The notes under the pieces were generated by a model that was not told where the DNA came from, made no database searches, and was given only the letters and a program-made list of their open reading frames with translations. A stretch of DNA of 64,000 nucleotides from Bradyrhizobium sp. 200. GTDB lineage: Bacteria; Pseudomonadota; Alphaproteobacteria; Rhizobiales; Xanthobacteraceae. The translations under genes and the position numbers were made by a program. The stretch is from assembly GCF_023100945.1 (NCBI RefSeq), contig NZ_CP064689.1, positions 5,810,001 to 5,874,000 of the forward strand, given 5' to 3'. Below are positions 61,683 through 64,000 of this stretch, one piece after another. Position 1 is the stretch's first letter; each line of letters starts with the position of its first letter.

Positions 61683-62800
61683 TTGTCGCTCCAGCCGTTC
61701 TTGGGTTTCGATTTGCGCGATGCCAGGAGGCGATCGATGCGTGGCTGCACGTAGTCCTGCCAGATGCCGGACAAGCCATTCGGAAAGGCGAGCACCACCG
61801 CGATGAACAGCGCACCGAGGCCGAACAGCCAGAGCTGCGGGAAGGATTCCGAAAGGCTGGTCTTGGCGAAGTTCACCAGCAGCGAGCCCCACACCGCGCC
61901 GAAGATCGACATCCGTCCGCCGACCGCGGTGTAGATCACCATTTCGATCGATGGCACGATGCCGACAAAGGACGGCGACATGAAGCCGACATTGAGCGCG
62001 AACATGGCACCGCCGATCGCGGCGAAGACCGCGGCCATGCAGAAGGCGAAGATCTTGAAGTTGGCGACGCTGTAGCCGGAGAAACGGACGCGGTCTTCCT
62101 GTTCGCGCATCGCCACCAGGATGCGGCCGAGCTTGGTCAGGCGGATGAACTGCGCGATGCCGATGCAGGCGAACAGCAACACCACCTCGACGAAGTACAG
62201 GATGATCTTGGCATGGTCCGGCCGGATGTCCCACCCCTTGAGGGTGCGCAGGTCGGTCATGCCGTTGATGCCGCCGGTATAGCCCTGCTGCCCGACGATC
62301 AGGATGGTCAGGATCGCGGCGACGGCCTGGGTGATGATCGCAAAATATGTGCCGCCGACGCGGCGCTTGAACATCGCCGTTCCGATGATCAGCGCGAAGA
62401 GGCCGGGCACCAGGATAATTGCGGCAATGGTAAAGGTGAGGCTGTGGAACGGCTGCCAGAACAGCGGCAGCGAGGTGATCTGGTTCCAGTCCATGAAATC
62501 CGGAATGCCCGGCGTGGACTGGATCTTGGTGTTCTCGACGCTGGAGGCTTCCAGCTTGAGGAACATCGCCATGCAGTAGCCGCCAAGGCCGAAGAACACC
62601 CCCTGCCCCAGGCTCAGGATGCCGCCATAGCCCCAGCACAGCACAAGTCCGATCGCGACAAAGGCGTAGGTCAGATATTTCGCAACCAGGTTGAGGCGGA
62701 ACACATCCAGCGACAGCGGCAGGATCACGAACAGGACGGCGGCCAGCGCAATGAAGCCGATGAGCTCGGATCGATTGAAGAAGCGTGAGGTGATGATCAT
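61652..62800 (-). CDS. urtC: Urea/amide ABC transporter permease
   Basis: A 382-residue permease of the LivM/UrtC class with about ten helices. LCWGYGGILSLGQGVFFGLG (about 58) and VGGRMSIFGAVWGSLLVNFA (about 302) are typical of UrtC. It starts 16 bases after urtB and ends in the duplicated segment. It forms the channel with UrtB. Confidence 0.93.
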   Translation of the reverse strand: MIITSRFFNRSELIGFIALAAVLFVILPLSLDVFRLNLVAKYLTYAFVAIGLVLCWGYGGILSLGQGVFFGLGGYCMAMFLKLEASSVENTKIQSTPGIPDFMDWNQITSLPLFWQPFHSLTFTIAAIILVPGLFALIIGTAMFKRRVGGTYFAIITQAVAAILTILIVGQQGYTGGINGMTDLRTLKGWDIRPDHAKIILYFVEVVLLFACIGIAQFIRLTKLGRILVAMREQEDRVRFSGYSVANFKIFAFCMAAVFAAIGGAMFALNVGFMSPSFVGIVPSIEMVIYTAVGGRMSIFGAVWGSLLVNFAKTSLSESFPQLWLFGLGALFIAVVLAFPNGLSGIWQDYVQPRIDRLLASRKSKPKNGWSDNSVADGAPAE

Positions 62801-62816
62801 GGCTTGCCTGCTTCTG

Positions 62817-63743
62817 TTATTTGCGGACTTTGAGAGCGAACAAGCCTTGCGGCCGCAGCATCAGGATTCCGACCACAGCGAGCAGCGTGAGCACCTTGGC
62901 CATCGAGCCCGACATGAAGAATTCCAGCGTCGATTGGGTCTGCGAGATCGAGAAGGCGGAGGCGATGGTGCCGAGCAGGCTGGCTGCGCCGCCGAACACG
63001 ACCACCAGGAAGGTGTCGACGATGTAGAGCTGGCCTGAAGTGGGCCCGGTCGAGCCGATCATGGTGAAGGCGCTTCCGGCGATGCCGGCGATGCCGCAGC
63101 CGAGTCCGAAGGTGTAGCGGTCGACCTTCTCGGTATTGATGCCGACGGCGCCGGCCATGATGCGGTTCTGCACCACGGCGCGGACCTGGCGGCCCCAGCG
63201 AGACTTGTACAGGACGTAGGCGACCACGACGGTGATCAGCACGGTCAGACACATCACAAAGACGCCGTTGATCGGAACCTCGATGCTGTCGGTAACCTTG
63301 AGCGAACCCAGCATCCATTGCGGCAGTTCGACGCCGACCTCGCGCGGGCCGAACACCGAACGATAGGTCTGCTGCAGGATCAGGCTCAGGCCCCAGGTGG
63401 CGAGCAGCGTATCGAGCGGACGCTTGTAGAGATGTCGGATCAGCGCCCATTCGACCAGCATCCCCAGCGCGCCGGACGCCAGAAACGCCAGCAGCATCGC
63501 GAGGAAGAAATATCCGGAGAACAGTGAAGGCAAATAGTTCTGGAACGTGTTCGACGTCAGCCAGGTGACATAGGCCCCCAGGATCATGAACTCGCCATGC
63601 GCCATGTTGATCACGCCCATCTGGCCGAAGATGATCGCAAGTCCGAGCGCCATCAGCACGTAGACGGAAAACAGGATCAGGCCCGCAAAGCCCTGCATGA
63701 CGAAGATGGAGCCGAGATCACCAATCGAATAGTCGCCGAACAT
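62817..63743 (-). CDS. urtB: Urea/amide ABC transporter permease
   Basis: A 308-residue permease of the LivH/UrtB class. FSVYVLMALGLAIIFGQMGV and NMAHGEFMILGAYVTWL (about 45-62) are typical of UrtB, as is AVVQNRIMAGAVGINTEKVD (about 195). The gap before it (133 bases after urtA) contains a strong hairpin. It is the first of four genes that follow the receptor. Confidence 0.94.
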   Translation of the reverse strand: MFGDYSIGDLGSIFVMQGFAGLILFSVYVLMALGLAIIFGQMGVINMAHGEFMILGAYVTWLTSNTFQNYLPSLFSGYFFLAMLLAFLASGALGMLVEWALIRHLYKRPLDTLLATWGLSLILQQTYRSVFGPREVGVELPQWMLGSLKVTDSIEVPINGVFVMCLTVLITVVVAYVLYKSRWGRQVRAVVQNRIMAGAVGINTEKVDRYTFGLGCGIAGIAGSAFTMIGSTGPTSGQLYIVDTFLVVVFGGAASLLGTIASAFSISQTQSTLEFFMSGSMAKVLTLLAVVGILMLRPQGLFALKVRK

Positions 63744-63770
63744 CTGACTTCTCCGTCGAGGGGATTAAGT

Positions 63771-63800
63771 CCCGCGTCGCGAAAGAATTCGCGACGCGGG
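63771..63800. repeat. Strong intercistronic hairpin between urtA and urtB
   Basis: A perfect 13-bp stem (CCCGCGTCGCGAA / TTCGCGACGCGGG) with a 4-base loop. On the minus strand it is not followed by a T-run, so it is more likely an mRNA stabiliser or partial attenuator that raises receptor levels over the membrane parts. Confidence 0.7.
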
Positions 63801-63876
63801 GTCGTCAAGCGCGGATTGACGGTCCACGCCAGGGAGCTGGTTGCCCGGGAGAAGCTTGCGGAGTGTTCCGCTGCGC

Positions 63877-64000
63877 TTACTGGTAGCCCTTCGGGAACGG
63901 ATCGGGCTCGATCAGGTCTGCGGTCTCGAAGATCAGCTCGAACTGACCGTCGAGCTTGGCGCGACCGACCCGGGTCTTCGACCAGAGGTGATGATTTTCG
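63877..64000 (-). CDS. urtA: Urea/amide ABC transporter substrate-binding protein, C-terminal end (5' part outside window)
   Basis: The last 40 codons and TAA of a gene running off the window. The visible sequence ENHHLWSKTRVGRAKLDGQF and FETADLIEPDPFPKGYQ is the usual C-terminus of UrtA/FmdD-type receptors. The gene heads the operon of the transporter and amidases. Confidence 0.85.
   Translation of the reverse strand, partial: ENHHLWSKTRVGRAKLDGQFELIFETADLIEPDPFPKGYQ

Overview
The window looks like chromosome from a Bradyrhizobium-type alphaproteobacterium (Bradyrhizobiaceae). The reasons are high GC with codon use to match, a class B3 metallo-beta-lactamase very close to what I recall of Bradyrhizobium BJP-1, many solute transporters and catabolic enzymes, and several families of short palindromic intergenic repeats typical of Bradyrhizobium and Rhodopseudomonas. 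I see no rRNA, tRNA, CRISPR array, transposase or phage gene. Names rest on reading motifs and recalled family sequences; no database search was run.

Layout. 1-3.8 kb: end of an oligopeptide-type ABC transporter operon (+). 4-10 kb: a CnbZ/RidA-like protein and, upstream on the same strand, a TetR-adaptor-RND efflux operon (-) with a clear TetR-type operator and a terminator. 10-14 kb: cytochrome P450, an LTXXQ (Spy/CpxP-like) exported protein with Pro/Ala repeats, and a cytochrome c. 14-17 kb: an SGNH-like/MBOAT O-acylation pair and two small paralogous secreted proteins. 17.4-25 kb: a seven-gene operon (-) joining an NMT1-type ABC transporter to an enolase-superfamily enzyme, a Gfo/Idh/MocA oxidoreductase, a DUF993 aldolase-like protein and a TIM-barrel isomerase, probably a catabolic route for an unidentified polyol or sugar-like compound. 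25-29 kb: a repeat field, TetR regulator, VOC protein and glutamate-type dehydrogenase. 29-41 kb: two PfkB kinases, an orphan TRAP binding protein, a ferredoxin-reductase-like flavoprotein, an enoyl-CoA hydratase-family protein, a histidine phosphatase, and a sugar-acid locus (IlvD/Edd dehydratase, GntR regulator, uronate dehydrogenase, SMP-30 lactonase), then a membrane-anchored C13 peptidase. 41-47 kb: the B3 beta-lactamase, an aldehyde dehydrogenase, an AceE-like E1 and a divergent Lrp regulator. 47-57 kb: a second repeat field, a LysR regulator, a Tat-exported cytokinin-dehydrogenase-like flavoprotein, a DJ-1/PfpI protein, a zinc dehydrogenase, a DMT transporter, an aldo/keto reductase, a shortened LysR, a VOC remnant, RidA and an ATC-hydrolase-family protein. 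57-64 kb: an amide/urea operon (-), ABC transporter urtA(partial)BCDE, then formamidase, FmdB and aliphatic amidase.

How genes work together. The last operon imports short amides or urea and hydrolyses the amides to ammonia and acids. The 36-39 kb locus fits oxidation of uronates to lactones, lactone opening and dehydration, under a GntR regulator whose probable operator occurs twice in the divergent promoter. The 17-25 kb operon couples uptake to several oxidation and isomerisation steps and is the best candidate for an undescribed pathway.

The most notable structural features are two inverted copies of a ~446-bp structured repeat 22 kb apart, and a distribution rule: every convergent gene pair with a gap over 50 bp holds a palindromic repeat, while the four tighter pairs hold none. 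Others are a 57-bp tandem duplication at the urtC/urtD junction that creates a leader mini-ORF, and a LysR protein apparently missing half its effector domain.
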